Positions 1 through 12,172 of a stretch of 64,000 nucleotides of DNA are shown piece by piece. The stretch lies in the NCBI GenBank assembly GCA_914767715.1, contig OU612069.1:27773387-27837386 (forward strand). Reading direction: 5' to 3'. The stretch's first letter is position 1; the number at the start of each line of letters is the position of its first letter. This DNA is from Membranipora membranacea. Its lineage: Eukaryota; Bryozoa; Gymnolaemata; Cheilostomatida; Membraniporidae. The notes beneath the pieces were generated by a model. It was given only the letters and a program-made list of their open reading frames with translations, ran no database searches and had not been told where the DNA came from. Position numbers and translations under genes: made by a program.

Positions 1-17
1 TCTGCAAAGACACACTT

Positions 18-1273
18 ATGGAAATAGATAGACAATCTTCCTTGAAGCGTAATCAAAGGTCAGCTATGGTCGATTGTACTGAAAATGATGCTTGTACTGA
101 AAATATGCAGGCCAAGAAATATTGTCATGATATGCCAGGTTGTTCATATTGGGCGGCGGAGGGTGATAGTATGCCACGATCATCCATTCATCACTCCGCT
201 AGTAGTCTACTAGCCAACACAGCTCATTGTGATACAACTAACCAGCACTCACCGACAAAAATGCCCACAATTGAAGCCATTCAATTTCAACTGTTGTCTG
301 CCCTTGAAAGAATTAATAACTTGGAACTAAAAGTTAGTATATAATTACAAACGAGCACTCCAGCTTGAAGAAAGAGGTAGAACAATTCAAAACACAGCAA
401 TCTAATACTCCCGAGGTCTCTCAATCAGTAACTGCTAACAAGGTGACATTTGCTCAGTTAGCACAATCAATGAAAAACCAAAACTCTGATAAACCGATGC
501 CAAAGCATGAGAGACATAAGCGTACCATCACATTCAAACCACAAAAGAATATCGTAGTAGCTGTTGAAAGAGAGGGTGATATCGTCAAGAATGATGACGA
601 CATCAGAAAAGCACTAGACGGACTCGACAGCGACATTACTATTGAGAGAATTAGTAGAAGCAGTAATAACTGCTTCAAAAAGTTCTGTGCGCAATTCAGC
701 GAAGAAAGAATGGTAGATACTGCTATCACAAAATGGTCACCAAACATTTTTGGACAATCTTCAGTTAGAAAACCTATCCGACAGTCCCAGGCCATATCGG
801 TCGGAGTTATGAAAGGTGTTCCTTTTTTCGTTGATGAGGCTGACATTGTGAGGGACCTTGAACAGGAAGGATTTGGTGAAACAACAGTTTCTAGAATAAC
901 TAAGTTTAAAAATCCTACAAGATCTGTCAGGGTATACTTTAAATCTCCCGAACTTCTACAAAAGGCCATGAAAGATAGAGTGCGCTCTAATAACCTTACT
1001 TTCGTGGTCAAAGAGCACAACTTGCCATCTGTCATTAGATGCTACAACTACCATGGATACAAGCACAAAGCATCCTCTTGCCCCAACCAAAAAGCCTGTT
1101 TTAACTGTGGTGGTGCGTACCATGGCGATCAATGTTCGGAGGTCCCTAATTGTATCAACTGTAAGGGAGATCATCGAGCGTCATCCATAACTTGCCCAGT
1201 ATATCTGAAATTATCTCACACAATAGATCTGTTCATGCAACTGAGTCCTCACCCTCAAGTTCCGATTGACTAG
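18..1273 (+). pseudogene. LINE-A ORF1, gag-like zinc-knuckle protein (frameshifted)
   Basis: This is the ORF1 RNA-binding protein of LINE-A, expected to coat element RNA in the cytoplasm. The N-terminal part (18-344) is open to a stop and ends in a leucine/glutamate-rich stretch that looks like the start of a coiled coil. The coding frame resumes in another frame at about 365 and runs to 1,273, so there is a frameshift between them. The C-terminal region (about 1,040-1,220) has three cysteine-rich knuckles as in Jockey ORF1. In the first knuckle the second cysteine is a tyrosine (CYNYHGYKH). The second is CFNCGGAYHGDQC and the third CINCKGDHRASSITC. No methionine opens the second piece, which supports a broken ORF rather than two genes. 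Confidence 0.8.
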
Positions 1274-1296
1274 AGAATTTCAACACAAACAACAAT

Positions 1297-3941
1297 GTGT
1301 CCGAAAACTGCGTTCTTCATTCAATATACCTCCATAATATCAGATCACTAAATCTAGAGAAGTATAATGAGCTAAAAGTTCTGGCGAAGCACTATGATCT
1401 TATATTTCTGACTGAATCTTGGCTTACTTCAGATAAGGAGCATCTTTATAATATTGATGGATTCAAATTACATACATGCCATCGAGCCAACAAACGCACA
1501 GGTGGCGGTGTAGCTGTTTATGCCAGGGATACACTTTCAGTGCAGAAGCTGTGTACATATTCTGAACGATCTGTATCTGCCTACTGGTTTATGATTCAAC
1601 AAGCAAACATGCCATTAGTTATATTTGCTATAATTTACCACCCCCTATGTTTGCCGAAATTGTCAAAGGATGGGACAGCGGACCACATTATATCCACTGT
1701 TTCCAAATTACTGCATAAGCACTCATCAGCCAAATTGTTCATCTGTGGAGATTTTAACGACCTGGATACTGAGTCAATAACAAACATTATCCCAGTTCAA
1801 CAGATAGTGATATTCCCTACTCGATACGGTATGACAGTTGTTTAGATCTCATATTCACAGATATTGCTGACTATGTTAAATGGGGTTGTGTGTCTTTGCC
1901 ACCAATTTTGGCTCATGATCATTGTGCCATTTCTGTGCCTTCGGTTAAAATTAAGAGAGCTCCGAATTAAAATGCAACATAACTCCTGCCTCAAAAGTAG
2001 CTGTAACAAGAGAGTTTTCCTCCCTCTCATGGTCAAATTTATTCAATGCAAACACAGCTGATGAGAAGGTTGATATCCTACACAACACTATCAATAGTAT
2101 ACTAGAGAAACATTGTCCAGTTAGGAGTGTGCGCATTCCTTCTGGGAAACCGGTATTAACATCACCACTAATCCGCAAACTTCAGCGTGCTAAACAGAGA
2201 GCTCATAAGAAAAACAACTGGAAATTCTTGGCCAAGATGCTTTCATCACAACTTAAACAACAACTAGCTAAGCAGATTTCGGATAATGTGAATGAGACTA
2301 GGTAAGGTAGTAAAAGCTGGTGGAAAAACCTCAAATAGCTCACTGGAGACTGGCACAATGCACGTCCTGCACCGTTCATATACCCTTCTTTTCCTGATGA
2401 TTGTGTTTCTGTCTCTGTTAATGAAATGGAAGTATTCAAACATCTTAGAGGTATAAACACTCACAAGTCTACTAATAGAGAGGATTATCCTAGCTGGGTC
2501 ACCAAAAACAACGCACATCCGTTGTCACTTCAAATAACTAACATAATCAACAAAATTCTTGAAAGCGGTCATTTCCCCACGCTTTGAAAAAGAGCAGAAG
2601 TTACTCGATTGAATAAAGTGAAGACACCTTCTACCTTCAAGGAGCTCAGACCTATCTCATTGCTCTTCCATGTAGGAAAAGTTACGGAGAAAATCATATC
2701 TGAGCTGATCAGGGTGCAACTCCCCAGTTTTGATGATCAGTATGCATACTAATGGAATGAGCACCACTGACGCTCTAGTGTAGTTTACAACGAAAATTGC
2801 GTCTAGTCTTGATGATAAACAGAATGTTGCTGTTCAGGCTTTGATGCTGGATTTCAGCAAAGCTTTTGATAAAATGCTTCCACACATTGCTATTCAAAAA
2901 CTTCTAGCCTTAAATACCAGTCCTAGTCTCGTCAGACTGATGATGGGTTTCTTCAATAATAGATGGCAGAGAGTGAGGTACGCAGGTGTATATTCATCAT
3001 ATGAGTGTTGCAAAATCGGAGTTCCACAGGGTACTTTTATGGGACCGTTCTTGTGGAACATTTTTGTGCATGATCTGCTGCCCAAAATAGCTTGTATCAA
3101 ATACTCAGATGACACTACAGTTTATAATGTGGTAGAAAGCTCGGAAGTGCGCATAGAAAACTCGACATCTCATAAAGCATTTCTCGTATTTCATGCTAAT
3201 CCTCTACAGTCTGCGGCTGATTATGCGGCAAGCTGGTGTAAAGAAAATTCAATGCTGTTAAACGTCACTAAGTCACAATCACTGACTCCGACCCTCCAAA
3301 AGAACATCATCTGTGATACTATCAAGATAAATGACATGCCCATCTCAAAAAATTCATCAGTCAAACTTTTGGGGGTTTGCTTTGACGATCATATGAGATT
3401 CAGTGCTCACATTGACTCTGTAATAAGTAAGTTAAGGCCAGCTGTGCATGCCATTATTCTGCTCAGGAAAGTTGGGGTCTCCACGTCTAGTCTGGTCACA
3501 TTTTATAGATCTAGACTTCTGTCAGTGATCTCATACGCAGCACCAAGTTGGTTCCCTTACTTATCGAAAGGGGACAAGGAGATTCTTGAAAGACTACAGA
3601 AGTTATGTCTCAGGGTTATTTTGCCATGGTTAGAACATTATGATGAGCGTCTTGCAGCATTAAACTTAACATAATTAAGTGTTTATCTGGACATATGCTG
3701 CCTAAAGTATTTCAATAATGTGAGAAAGAACACCAGCCATCCACATCACCATCATCTACATCACCTAGCAACAAATGACAGGCACCATCATAAAACCACA
3801 ACCCTCCCTAAATCCAATACTGCTCTTTGCAGAAAAAGCCTTTTTATAAATACTCATAAATACATCAATGCCTTCTTATTGCTTCTTTTGTTTTTTGTTT
3901 TCACATGGTCTTATTTGCCTCATGCATTGATCGGTGGTTAA
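1297..3941 (+). pseudogene. LINE-A ORF2, endonuclease plus reverse transcriptase (broken)
   Basis: ORF2 would nick the target and reverse transcribe element RNA. The endonuclease (1,297 to about 1,960) shows the expected motifs: NIRSL, LTESWL, a GGGVAVYARD loop, ICGDFND and AHDHCAI. The last is reached only after a frameshift near 1,820. The RT linker and first RT motif (PISLLFHVGKV near 2,650) are readable in one frame but carry in-frame stops near 2,303, 2,335, 2,584 and 2,751. The main RT block (2,841-3,674) has LDFSKAFDK, GVPQGTFMGP and a catalytic box KYSDD in which the usual alanine is serine. A single TAA at 3,672-3,674 separates it from a His-rich C-terminal tail ending at 3,941. Clearly inactive. 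Confidence 0.85.
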
Positions 3942-3960
3942 TAAAAGTTCATAATATGTA

Positions 3961-6551
3961 CCATCAGAGATGGCATCTCACCGACCAAACAATCAAATAC
4001 AAAGCCTTAACATATTGTGGATTCGTTATTGAACTTTGGCTCTCCATCAAGAACTGTTGATAGTCTTGGCTGCACAGATTTCAAATTCTCTTTGTTTCAT
4101 AATTGCAACAGTTAGTCTCTTAAATACAACAATTTGTGGTTGGCATTGTAACTGCTGCATTCAGCCTTGCCCCAGTCAAATTGAAGTCAAAATGAAGAGT
4201 CGATGAGAACTTGTTTGAAACCTTGGTTGCCCTTTAAGACTTTAAAGCATATGAAGACGACACTTCACCCCATGGCCGTTTTGGCATGTTTAGTCTTACC
4301 TCAGACCAGATAAGCTGAGTAACCAGAGGTAAAACTTCCTCATCAATCACAAGCTGTACAGAGGCTGGTGTCCTTAGTACATTACTCAAACTGAACAGTG
4401 CCTGTTATAGTAATATAATAAGAAGGTCATCAAAAGGTTTTACAAGGAGAAGTAATCTTTTATGAGTACACATTTTAACATTATTATTTCTTCGTAATTT
4501 TGGCAGTATCATAGTTTTACCCGGGCTGGCCACAGCAAATTATTGATCTATCCTTACTCACATTGTAAGAAAACTGCATCACAAGAAAAGTTCACTCTCA
4601 TCACTGTATACTGAATAACTTCACACTTCACATCATCTTACCTAATTGAGTACAATACCATCATTAGAAGTGAGGGTACCCTTCATATATCTGATCTGTT
4701 CACAGTCTAGTAGCTGGTTACAGACCTTTAAATTTGAGCTAGATTTCACTGATTATATTCTGTTAGCGATTCACTGTAATAATATGATCACATCTTACAC
4801 ATTATACTGTATAAGTCTAATGATGAACACAGTCGGTCTTTACCCTAGCTTTATATTAATCATAAGTATAACATTATCTTTCCCAGGGTTGGCACAGATT
4901 GTCACTCCTGATCCAGACCACAATGGAGATGGATGTAGTGGATTGAGTAAGCTGAGCCAATTCTGAGGATGACCCCGTATTTCCTCAATACACCTTAAAC
5001 TCTAGTAATAAGACTACCCAAATGACAATGCATGTTATGGTCAGGCAGCTACTTATGATTAAGTTATGACAAATTTTCAACCTCTAAGCTCTGGAATTGT
5101 ATGCATTTTATGTGTCTCGAACTAGAGTTGTCTATTCACAGTTAACAAGAACACAACTCCTATCACTATGACAGCTTGTTAGTGATACCAAGTGATGGCT
5201 TGCCAGTAGAATGGAAGCATCTGGAATGCAGCAAAATAGGATCAATCTTGATCGAGCAAAGCAAATGGTCACTGATATTCTATTTTCAGTCTCAAGCTTC
5301 AGAGTAAGAAGGCGTTTTGAAACAAAAGGGTCATACATCGCAGGAAAGCTAAAGTCCAAGGCTTTGCTATGGTAATGCTGCAAGAGAATCAAGTTCAATG
5401 ATCAAAGGGAATTGAGGAAAAAAATTACATCCCCTATCTGAATTTCCCACGGATACCCCTTTTCATCACACACAGCTTTAGGTGGTGGTGCCTCCACAGT
5501 TCTAACAGCAGAAGTAAACCAAGACATGAGCTTAGACTAGCCTGAGTCCTCATCACCCTACAATGATACACAGTTACAAGGATACACGGGTACACCTATA
5601 CATGGATACACAGATACGTATATACATTTCCGCTCTTTGGACTATTACAATAAATTACGATCGCAGGGAAAATTCAATTGATGGATCATGATAGCAAGTT
5701 ATTTAGGCCTGCATTTATAAGGGTTTACTGTATGTCTCTGAATTCAATTGAACTAGTAAGAACAACACCAATAATGTATCAGCATTGGTCTGAGGACTGA
5801 AACTGTAGTGATTGGCTCTCCATTTTCGACCTTGTGTAATAGAATGCCATAGGACACATTAAAACTAATATTGAGGAGGGGGGCACAAAGCCCAACAAGC
5901 ACAGATATATTCACCTCATCCTGGACGACACCAGGGACCTCCAGAAGGCTAAAAATATAATCCATCAGAACCAATAGATTTATCCCCCCTGCTGATTCAG
6001 TCAGGTAGACATAATCCATCAGCTACTATCTGTACAGGTCACAATGAGAACATAATCTGTGTTAACCAATTACATAGTTCTACTTTTTCCAGAGACAGAC
6101 CAACCATCCATATATAATTCTTGTCATATATGGTGTTTGTACAATGTGGGCTGCTTGTAAATGGATAACACAATTTAATTTATTTCTGATTAGTTTTTAC
6201 AACTAGTAGTACAGCAGCAGCCAACAAAGACCAATGTTACCTGAGAGTTTTTATGACAGACGAACTGTTTTATCAGAGGGGTGATGAGTTTTGGTGTGCT
6301 CTCACTTAGCGCTGGATTATCACTCAGATTTAGTATAGCCCAGTATGTATTTCTCATATAATTAGCATTTTCATAATGTAAGCAGGCATCGACCCAAGCT
6401 CACACTATCCCATAATGCATCACATGCTCTCTTTACAACTCGCTCTCACCTGTAATATGTAATAATCATATTTGTGATGACCAACCGACCGACACACTCA
6501 AAGTAACCGATTGCATGGCGTATTGTTTTGTGCATGCAAGCTTTCTTTTTC
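3961..6551. other. Non-coding stretch, no recognisable gene
   Basis: I see no convincing gene here. Short open stretches (for example 4,646-4,966 plus and 5,753-6,019 minus) have no splice context or recognisable motif. A run of GATACA-like words at 5,567-5,630 is a weak microsatellite. The only recognisable mobile DNA is a short MITE end at 4,200-4,237. Confidence 0.5.
4200..4237 (-). mobile_element. Isolated end of a TTAA-type MITE
   Basis: Thirty-eight bases ending in CCTTGGTTGCCCTTTAA match, with about three differences, the reverse complement of the left end of the intact MITE at 40,735-41,111. The TTAA at 4,234-4,237 occupies the same place as the target site of the intact copy. I find no second end nearby, so this is a truncated or strongly diverged relative. 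Confidence 0.45.
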
Positions 6552-6911
6552 ATGTCGATGAGCAATGCCATATTCAAGTTTTTCGCAGCACCTAAATCAG
6601 TGCAAATATCAAGGGTAAGTACGCTTTAGTTTGAGAAAATCAAAAGCCTACTTTCTAAAGATAAGGCAGAAAGTAACACTCATAAGAGTTTACAAACCGA
6701 TGATGTTGCCCAGCGCTCATATAGCCTGCCCTCTGACATAAATGTGAGGATATTGGAGTATCTTGATAAGTCTGGTTACAGCTCCGACCTTTACAACCTC
6801 AGATGTGTGATGTGACGTCCCTGCCGCTATGCTAGTCAAAGCCTAAAGAGCTGCATACTGGATAAAAATTCTGAACTTACCAATCAAAACGGTGCCTGGT
6901 GTCAATCATAA
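6552..6911 (+). pseudogene. Unrecognised degenerate coding-like stretch
   Basis: From the ATG at 6,552 one frame stays coding-like for about 120 codons with only a TAG at 6,627-6,629 and a TGA near 6,821. The middle portion has balanced composition (for example SLPSDINVRILEYLDKSG) rather than the low-complexity look of random AT-rich DNA. I do not recognise the family. The alternative reading is a first exon ending at 6,614 before a perfect GTAAGT donor, but the same frame continuing beyond it argues for a decayed ORF, perhaps from a mobile element. Confidence 0.3.
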
Positions 6912-7060
6912 GTAAACAAGCTTAATTGCAAAGCACTAGTCACTATTACCTAGCAGTGGCAAGGTTCCCGCCTTTGAAACATTATGAATAGTATGTATCA
7001 CATGATCAGTCTATTTATGGTGGGAGATGAGCTCACCTGTCTGAAATAAGAATTCTTTAT

Positions 7061-7345
7061 TGGCGGTTTCGGTCGACCAAAACCGCCACTCAAAAGAAAA
7101 CAATTATGATTTGTAGCTACAGTGGTGGTTTTGGTCGACCAAAACCGCCACTCAAAAGAAAACATGTATGATTTGCAGTTACAGCGGCGGCTTTGGTTGA
7201 CAAAAACCGCCACCAAAAAAGAAAACAAATATGATTTGCAGCTACATTTGCGGTTTTGGTTAACCAAAACTGCCATAATTACAGGCACTTCGGATATTAT
7301 TAGGGAAAAATTGGCGGTTTTGGTCAACCGTAGTCACCGCTCTCA
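7061..7345. repeat. Tandem array of about 26-bp hairpins, period 62-64 bp
   Basis: Four complete and one half palindrome are spaced at 7,062, 7,122, 7,187, 7,251 and 7,313. The core is GGCGGTTTTGG, then TCGA, then the inverse CCAAAACCGCC, centred on GTCGAC. Between hairpins lies a conserved A-rich linker (CTCAAAAGAAAACA, then ATGATTTG, then AGCTACA). Divergence increases toward 7,345, where the last hairpin has lost its second arm. The linkers are related to one another, so this is a tandem repeat with a built-in stem-loop and not a CRISPR array. Short overlapping open frames on both strands here are by-products of the repeat. Confidence 0.85.
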
Positions 7346-7387
7346 AAGAATCTTATTTGACTTGTCAGGTTAGCCAAGGACATAAAT

Positions 7388-7457
7388 TATAGTCTAAGTC
7401 TAAAAGTCTAAAGTCTAAAAGTCTAAAAGTCTAAAAGTCTAAAAGTCTAAAAGTCTT
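7388..7457. repeat. AGTCTAAAA microsatellite
   Basis: About eight units of AGTCTAAAA, with 7-8 bp variants at the left end, lie 40 bp after the hairpin array. Confidence 0.9.
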
Positions 7458-10400
7458 GAAGTGTGGGATGCTGATTTTATTGGCTGATGATTGTATCTCT
7501 GCATTTCACTCAAATTATAAAGAATTTCAGGCCTAACCATCACAATCAAAGGTAATATAGTAAAAAATATAGATAGTTTGGATAATTGCTAGTTTATGAA
7601 TACCACCCAGTTTGAAGCCATCAATCTGCAAATGATACAGCAAGATTTTTTCTATTGTATTAATATTTACCTTATATCAAGAGCTTTCCAACAGTACATA
7701 GCAAATTATAAATTCCTGACCCCTGTGTCTTTACCTTGAATCATTATGGTCATACATTCCATGATTTGTGAAAAACATAATATTCTTCAAAATCTAATCA
7801 TATCCTGCATTGCAAAAAATAGTATCCAGACAATGTTGCAATCAGACACAAACATCCACTGAGCCATTTAGCAAAGACAGAATTCAGGTGATCATTCAAA
7901 TATTTTTGTACTCAATTTGCCACAGGGCTCAATTATGGCATTGAGTTGATGTTACACACAGCTTCAGCGTATTTAAAAAATCGATACATTATTACTGAAT
8001 TCTGTCAAGGTCAACATTTTTTGAGTCATTGGTTTTCTTACAGTCTAAACTCCAAGAATACTGAATCTTTGAGTGAAATACGTCCCAGGTTATAGCTGAA
8101 CACGAAATTGAAGATTTAGGGGCTTTTTATCTCTGTACATACTTGTGCAAATCTTTATATAATATCATCCTCCTTTGGGGGTATATAGAAGTACTCAACA
8201 AGATGTTTTCTCATAATTGATGTTGTACTGGTGTCAGAACAGCAGAAGGAAGTTCGAAGTTATCTGCTTGAACTGACGATGACTTACGTGTTTGCATGTC
8301 TTTCAAAACTAAGATAAGTTCTGATAGGAATACCGCTTCTGGAAATAGTATGTCCATCTTGTGTCTGTACGGCCTCTATCCAAAGTTGATTTATTTTGAT
8401 AATTTGACTTTATTCTGCAAACCAGATGGCAGAGCTATTGTTGAACTAGAACCAAAGACATTTGGATTGCAACATCACCTGTACTTCTCACACTTGATTG
8501 AGAATACATGACATTGAGGATATACTAGCAGTGTCAGTTGTTTGATTATTTTGTATTTTCTTTATTTATTCGTACCTGCTACGGGAATCAAACTGCTTAT
8601 ACGATTGTAAAATAAGTTGTTTCTGGATTTTTTTAATGCTTATAGTACTTACTATCTGGCAGTCTTGAACGTAGGACTAAATATTCATTATTTCAGAACA
8701 ATTAGGTGAAGATTGTGTCAATGTTTGATAACACTCAGTGAAGTGCATATAGTAGATAACAACGAAATGAAACTGCTATCTTAAGCTACACTTGCAAAAT
8801 GTCTATTGATTAATGAGGGAAAATATTGTGATTGGGAATCTGGAAAACCAAATGACTCACTGTGCTGTTATCAGCAAATTTATGCGAACCTTTCCAAGGG
8901 AGCGCACTAGCTGTGAATAAACAGGCATTCATATGTAGTGAAACTGGTAACAAAGAAAGATTTTTACTGCATGATTGGTAAAGGTTTGTCTGGAGGTATC
9001 ACTTTGAAGTAAGGCTCAGCCAAACTCACAACATCATGGGGGAAGATGAGTTCTCATCAATAAATAATAATAGTATAGTCTTGTAATCCAGTAAAAGTGA
9101 AACTTATCTCACTTTGTTGAGTCAAGGCATAAATCAAACTGCTACTAGCAGGCTTATACTTAGGTTTGGGCCTATTGATGAGATGACAGGAGAGTAGTAA
9201 TGGGTATGCAGACTGATTAGATAGAGTATCTTAACTGTTCCTACTATGGGCTACATCTTTTGGTGAGCATATAGCGTTGGTTCGGATAACATCTTGGATA
9301 AAATCGTCCCAAAATTAAAAACAATAGTCCTCTGACTCCTACTCACTGTATATTAAACTGTTGTGTTGTAACAATCCTAGTAAGTTAGTAAGATTTGCCT
9401 CAATTATTTTCATTCCCTTGACACTTTTAGATCAAGTCAATGTTTTGTGGATGATTTAATCTGTGGGCGGAGTTTGCTTCCCCTGCTAGGGAACCCAAAT
9501 TGGAAAGACTTGGTATGATGTTCACAAAAGTGAGCTGTGGCATATGGGAAATCCTCTCAATGAATTATGATTAATTGTTTACATTGCGACTTGATTGGTT
9601 CAATAAACCCTAGATATGGGTATTGACCAATGACAGTGTGGAGTTTATCCTCTACCTAATAACAAGGAGCACGTTATCAGTTATTCTCCAGGCATTGGGA
9701 AATACAGAGAATTTTCCCCTTTTCACAGTCATACATCTGAATTACCACAATTACTTGCTTGCTTTCCCATTGGATATTATTCACTCGCACAGCCAGTGGT
9801 GCGCCACTGCTTTTCCTCCTATAATGATCTCTTGCGCCAAGGGTAAGCCATTCAATGGACTATTATATTATGCTTTGAGACTTCCAGGCAGGTTAATCAC
9901 ACAGGTGGCTATATGAAATTGACGAGTTAAATCAGCCTACACTCAATTTCGATTGCTCTGCAATGGACACCCTGCCAAACCTGGCTTTTAATAATACTTT
10001 GTTTTATAACACGATCGTTTTATTTGCTGTACATTTACAGGTCTTTTGCAACCCCATGTGTTGTGACAAATTCAATAACTGACCATTTAATCGTTTCCCT
10101 GCAAGTGAAACATTTGCAAGTGTTGAGAGCACATATAGCTTGAGAAATCAAGAAGTCCCATGCATCATTCATGATCTATTATTAACAAGGGGCAGTACAT
10201 TTGGATTAATAAATTCTTTGTACTTGACAAAGAGGGTTTCATGAATGGTGTCTCTATCAGTTGAATGAATAAAGTTGATCTTTATTATGTCCAGTTGTCA
10301 AGTGACAGTCTTCACTTCTGTGATAAATATTCCTGCTCCTAATTTGGTTGCAAACCAAATACCAGATAGAACTACTACTAACTAATAAATTAACCCCCTT

Positions 10401-10587
10401 CTTTGTGGATAGATAGGACTTTCTTAGATCCCTCATTAAAGAGCTGGCAATCCTAAGCATATGCTGAACTAATCCGAATATCTGAATCATGAACAGAATT
10501 TGGTGATGCATAAACGGCTTCCCACTCAGAATTCCATGCTATTGAATAATTGCGTAGGTTTTGTCTAATTCATGTGCCTCGTTTAAG
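7458..10587. other. Non-coding stretch, no recognisable gene
   Basis: No open stretch here has splice context or a recognisable motif. The longest (9,623-9,916 plus; 10,257-10,511 minus) look like chance frames. The region may be intron or upstream sequence of the macro-domain exon that follows. Confidence 0.45.
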
Positions 10588-10919
10588 TCCTATTCAAAAC
10601 TGCTTTCAACACAACTGGCTCTTTCGGACTGGTTGTTGTCGATATTCTGAACACAAAGAGCAGTGTCGTTGCCAAATCAATTGGACCAAAGACAACCTGT
10701 GATGTCAAGTTCAATCCGCAAGGTGTACTCGAACAAAAGTTTGCTGATGCAGCAGGGCAGCAATTGATCAACGAGTTAGGAGATCCTAAACACGGCCCAT
10801 GGGGATTCGGAGAGATAATTTACACAGATTCATACCTCTTGAAGAAAGGCGAGGGATTGCCAAAAGCTATATGCCACTTCTGTGTGCCAAGGAGGTATTC
10901 AGGTGACTCAACATACTTG
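10588..10919 (+). CDS. Internal exon encoding part of a macro (ADP-ribose-binding) domain
   Basis: This 332-bp open stretch is bounded by a plausible acceptor (pyrimidine-rich tract ending GTTTAAG at 10,587) and a consensus donor (TTG then GTAAGT at 10,920). The acceptor is phase 1 and the donor phase 0, and the frame has no stop across about 110 codons although stops flank both sides. The protein follows the macro-domain pattern: a hydrophobic strand with VVVDIL, a glycine loop before a helix ending ADAAGQQLINEL, then GPWGFGEIIYTDSYLL and an ICHFCVPRR strand where macro domains have the viHavgPr-type segment. Macro domains bind or hydrolyse ADP-ribose and occur in PARP9/14-type and many invertebrate immune proteins. 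The exon supplies roughly the first two-thirds of a domain; I could not find the partner exons. Exon status is strong, family moderate. Confidence 0.6.
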
Positions 10920-11565
10920 GTAAGTCTTATAAGCATATTTTGTCCCTCTAATCTTAAATCAGAGAATCAGAATCAACTAGATATTGGATAGTTTATATTC
11001 ATATGACAGCTGCAAACTATTTGACTAGGCTGGAGACCGATGTTACGGACCATCATGTATCACTTTATTGGTTGTTATTATAATCTTTATGGCAAAGCGT
11101 GAGCTTCTATCTAACAGGCAGAGGGGAATGCTTCATAAATTAATGCACAAGGAACAAAATGTGGAATAAATTCAGTGTTTGGCTGCTAGCCATGAGTTGT
11201 TTAGTAATTAACGTTGTCGGAGTTTTTTCACTAATACAGTTCGAATAAAAAAAAACCAGGCTTGGTTATCACCTCACCCTACTGCATCTACTCCATTCTT
11301 GTCAAATCCTTTTCTCAACTATCAATAACTTGCATCATTCAGGCCATCGAAGTTCTGAAGATTTTAAGTTTGATTGCCTAATTTCTTATTACCATCCTGA
11401 AATAGGTTAATAGCATCGAAAGTACAGCACATAAATAAAACAAAATAAAAGGAGTCTGAGCTGCAATAGTTGAAAAGTTGCACATTTAATGCAAAAAGGT
11501 GTTTTGTCTCTTGGTGGTTTTTCATTTGGATAGCTGGTATTCATCTATTGTTTGTATTTATTTTA
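10920..11565. other. Probable intron or non-coding DNA
   Basis: Sequence after the macro-exon donor has no open frame worth reporting. It contains an A-run near 11,246 and AT-rich segments. Confidence 0.4.
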
Positions 11566-12172
11566 TTGAAAGAGTTTAGGGGGTGATGCTCGATGTTTGC
11601 TATTTTCGTGAAGTGTTCAATGCAATAGGTGTGCAGGAATGTTATGATTGTTTGAAGTGCTAGATATTCAAGCCTCTGTTCATAGTAGTTTCAGAATGGC
11701 AGCATAATCCAAGTAGCTGAGTGCTGGATCCCCTCTAGCCTTTTTGTTTCAGTGTCTGATAATATATGGTACCATGCAGGGCAGGCGTAGGTGATTACAT
11801 ACTTAAACTACTGCTGCCACTCATGCAAATTTGTGCTCATTGAATTCTGCATAGCTCCAAGATAATTAATTGAGACTTAAACCTCATAACTGTTACAAAA
11901 TTATCTTCAAAATCAGGGCATGAAATCTACGCACCAGCTAATGAAGTGTACAGTATGCACTAGTAAGACGGTGACTATGTCACCCGTGCCGGTAGATAAC
12001 TAATTTCATACCCTAATTTTGACGATCAGTTTGTGCAAATTATTTGCTCATTAGGTGACAATGCTGAGATTGCAGCCTCATTTTATTAGTTTTGAGCTAT
12101 ACAGAAGTCTATAAGCACACATTTGGCTGTGTGGCAGCAGTGGTTTAAACTGATTGTTCACACGGTCTGAAC

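Larger units (their letters stand above)
1..3960 (+). mobile_element. Degenerate Jockey-like non-LTR retrotransposon (LINE-A)
   Basis: A non-LTR retrotransposon lies on the plus strand and probably begins upstream of the window. It has the two-ORF layout of the Jockey/CR1 group: a nucleic-acid-binding ORF1 with zinc knuckles, then an ORF2 with an apurinic-type endonuclease and a reverse transcriptase. Both ORFs carry frameshifts and internal stops, so this copy cannot be autonomous. No poly-A tail is visible; the last coding-like stretch ends at about 3,941 and the 3' end is placed there by inference. No target duplication could be checked because the 5' end is not in view. Clade assignment rests on ORF1 architecture and short motifs and is moderate. 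Confidence 0.85.

Noticed and set aside
454-1174. Minus-strand genes opposite LINE ORF1
   Set aside because: They are antisense shadows of a coding region with clear zinc knuckles on the plus strand.
3720-3941. Separate His-rich small protein
   Set aside because: It is in the same frame as the LINE RT, separated by one TAA, so it is the C-terminal tail of ORF2.
7061-7345. CRISPR array of palindromic repeats
   Set aside because: The intervening linkers are copies of each other, not unique spacers, no cas-like gene is near, and the surrounding DNA is animal-type.
6998-7373. Overlapping coding regions on both strands
   Set aside because: They coincide exactly with the hairpin repeat and encode the repeat itself.
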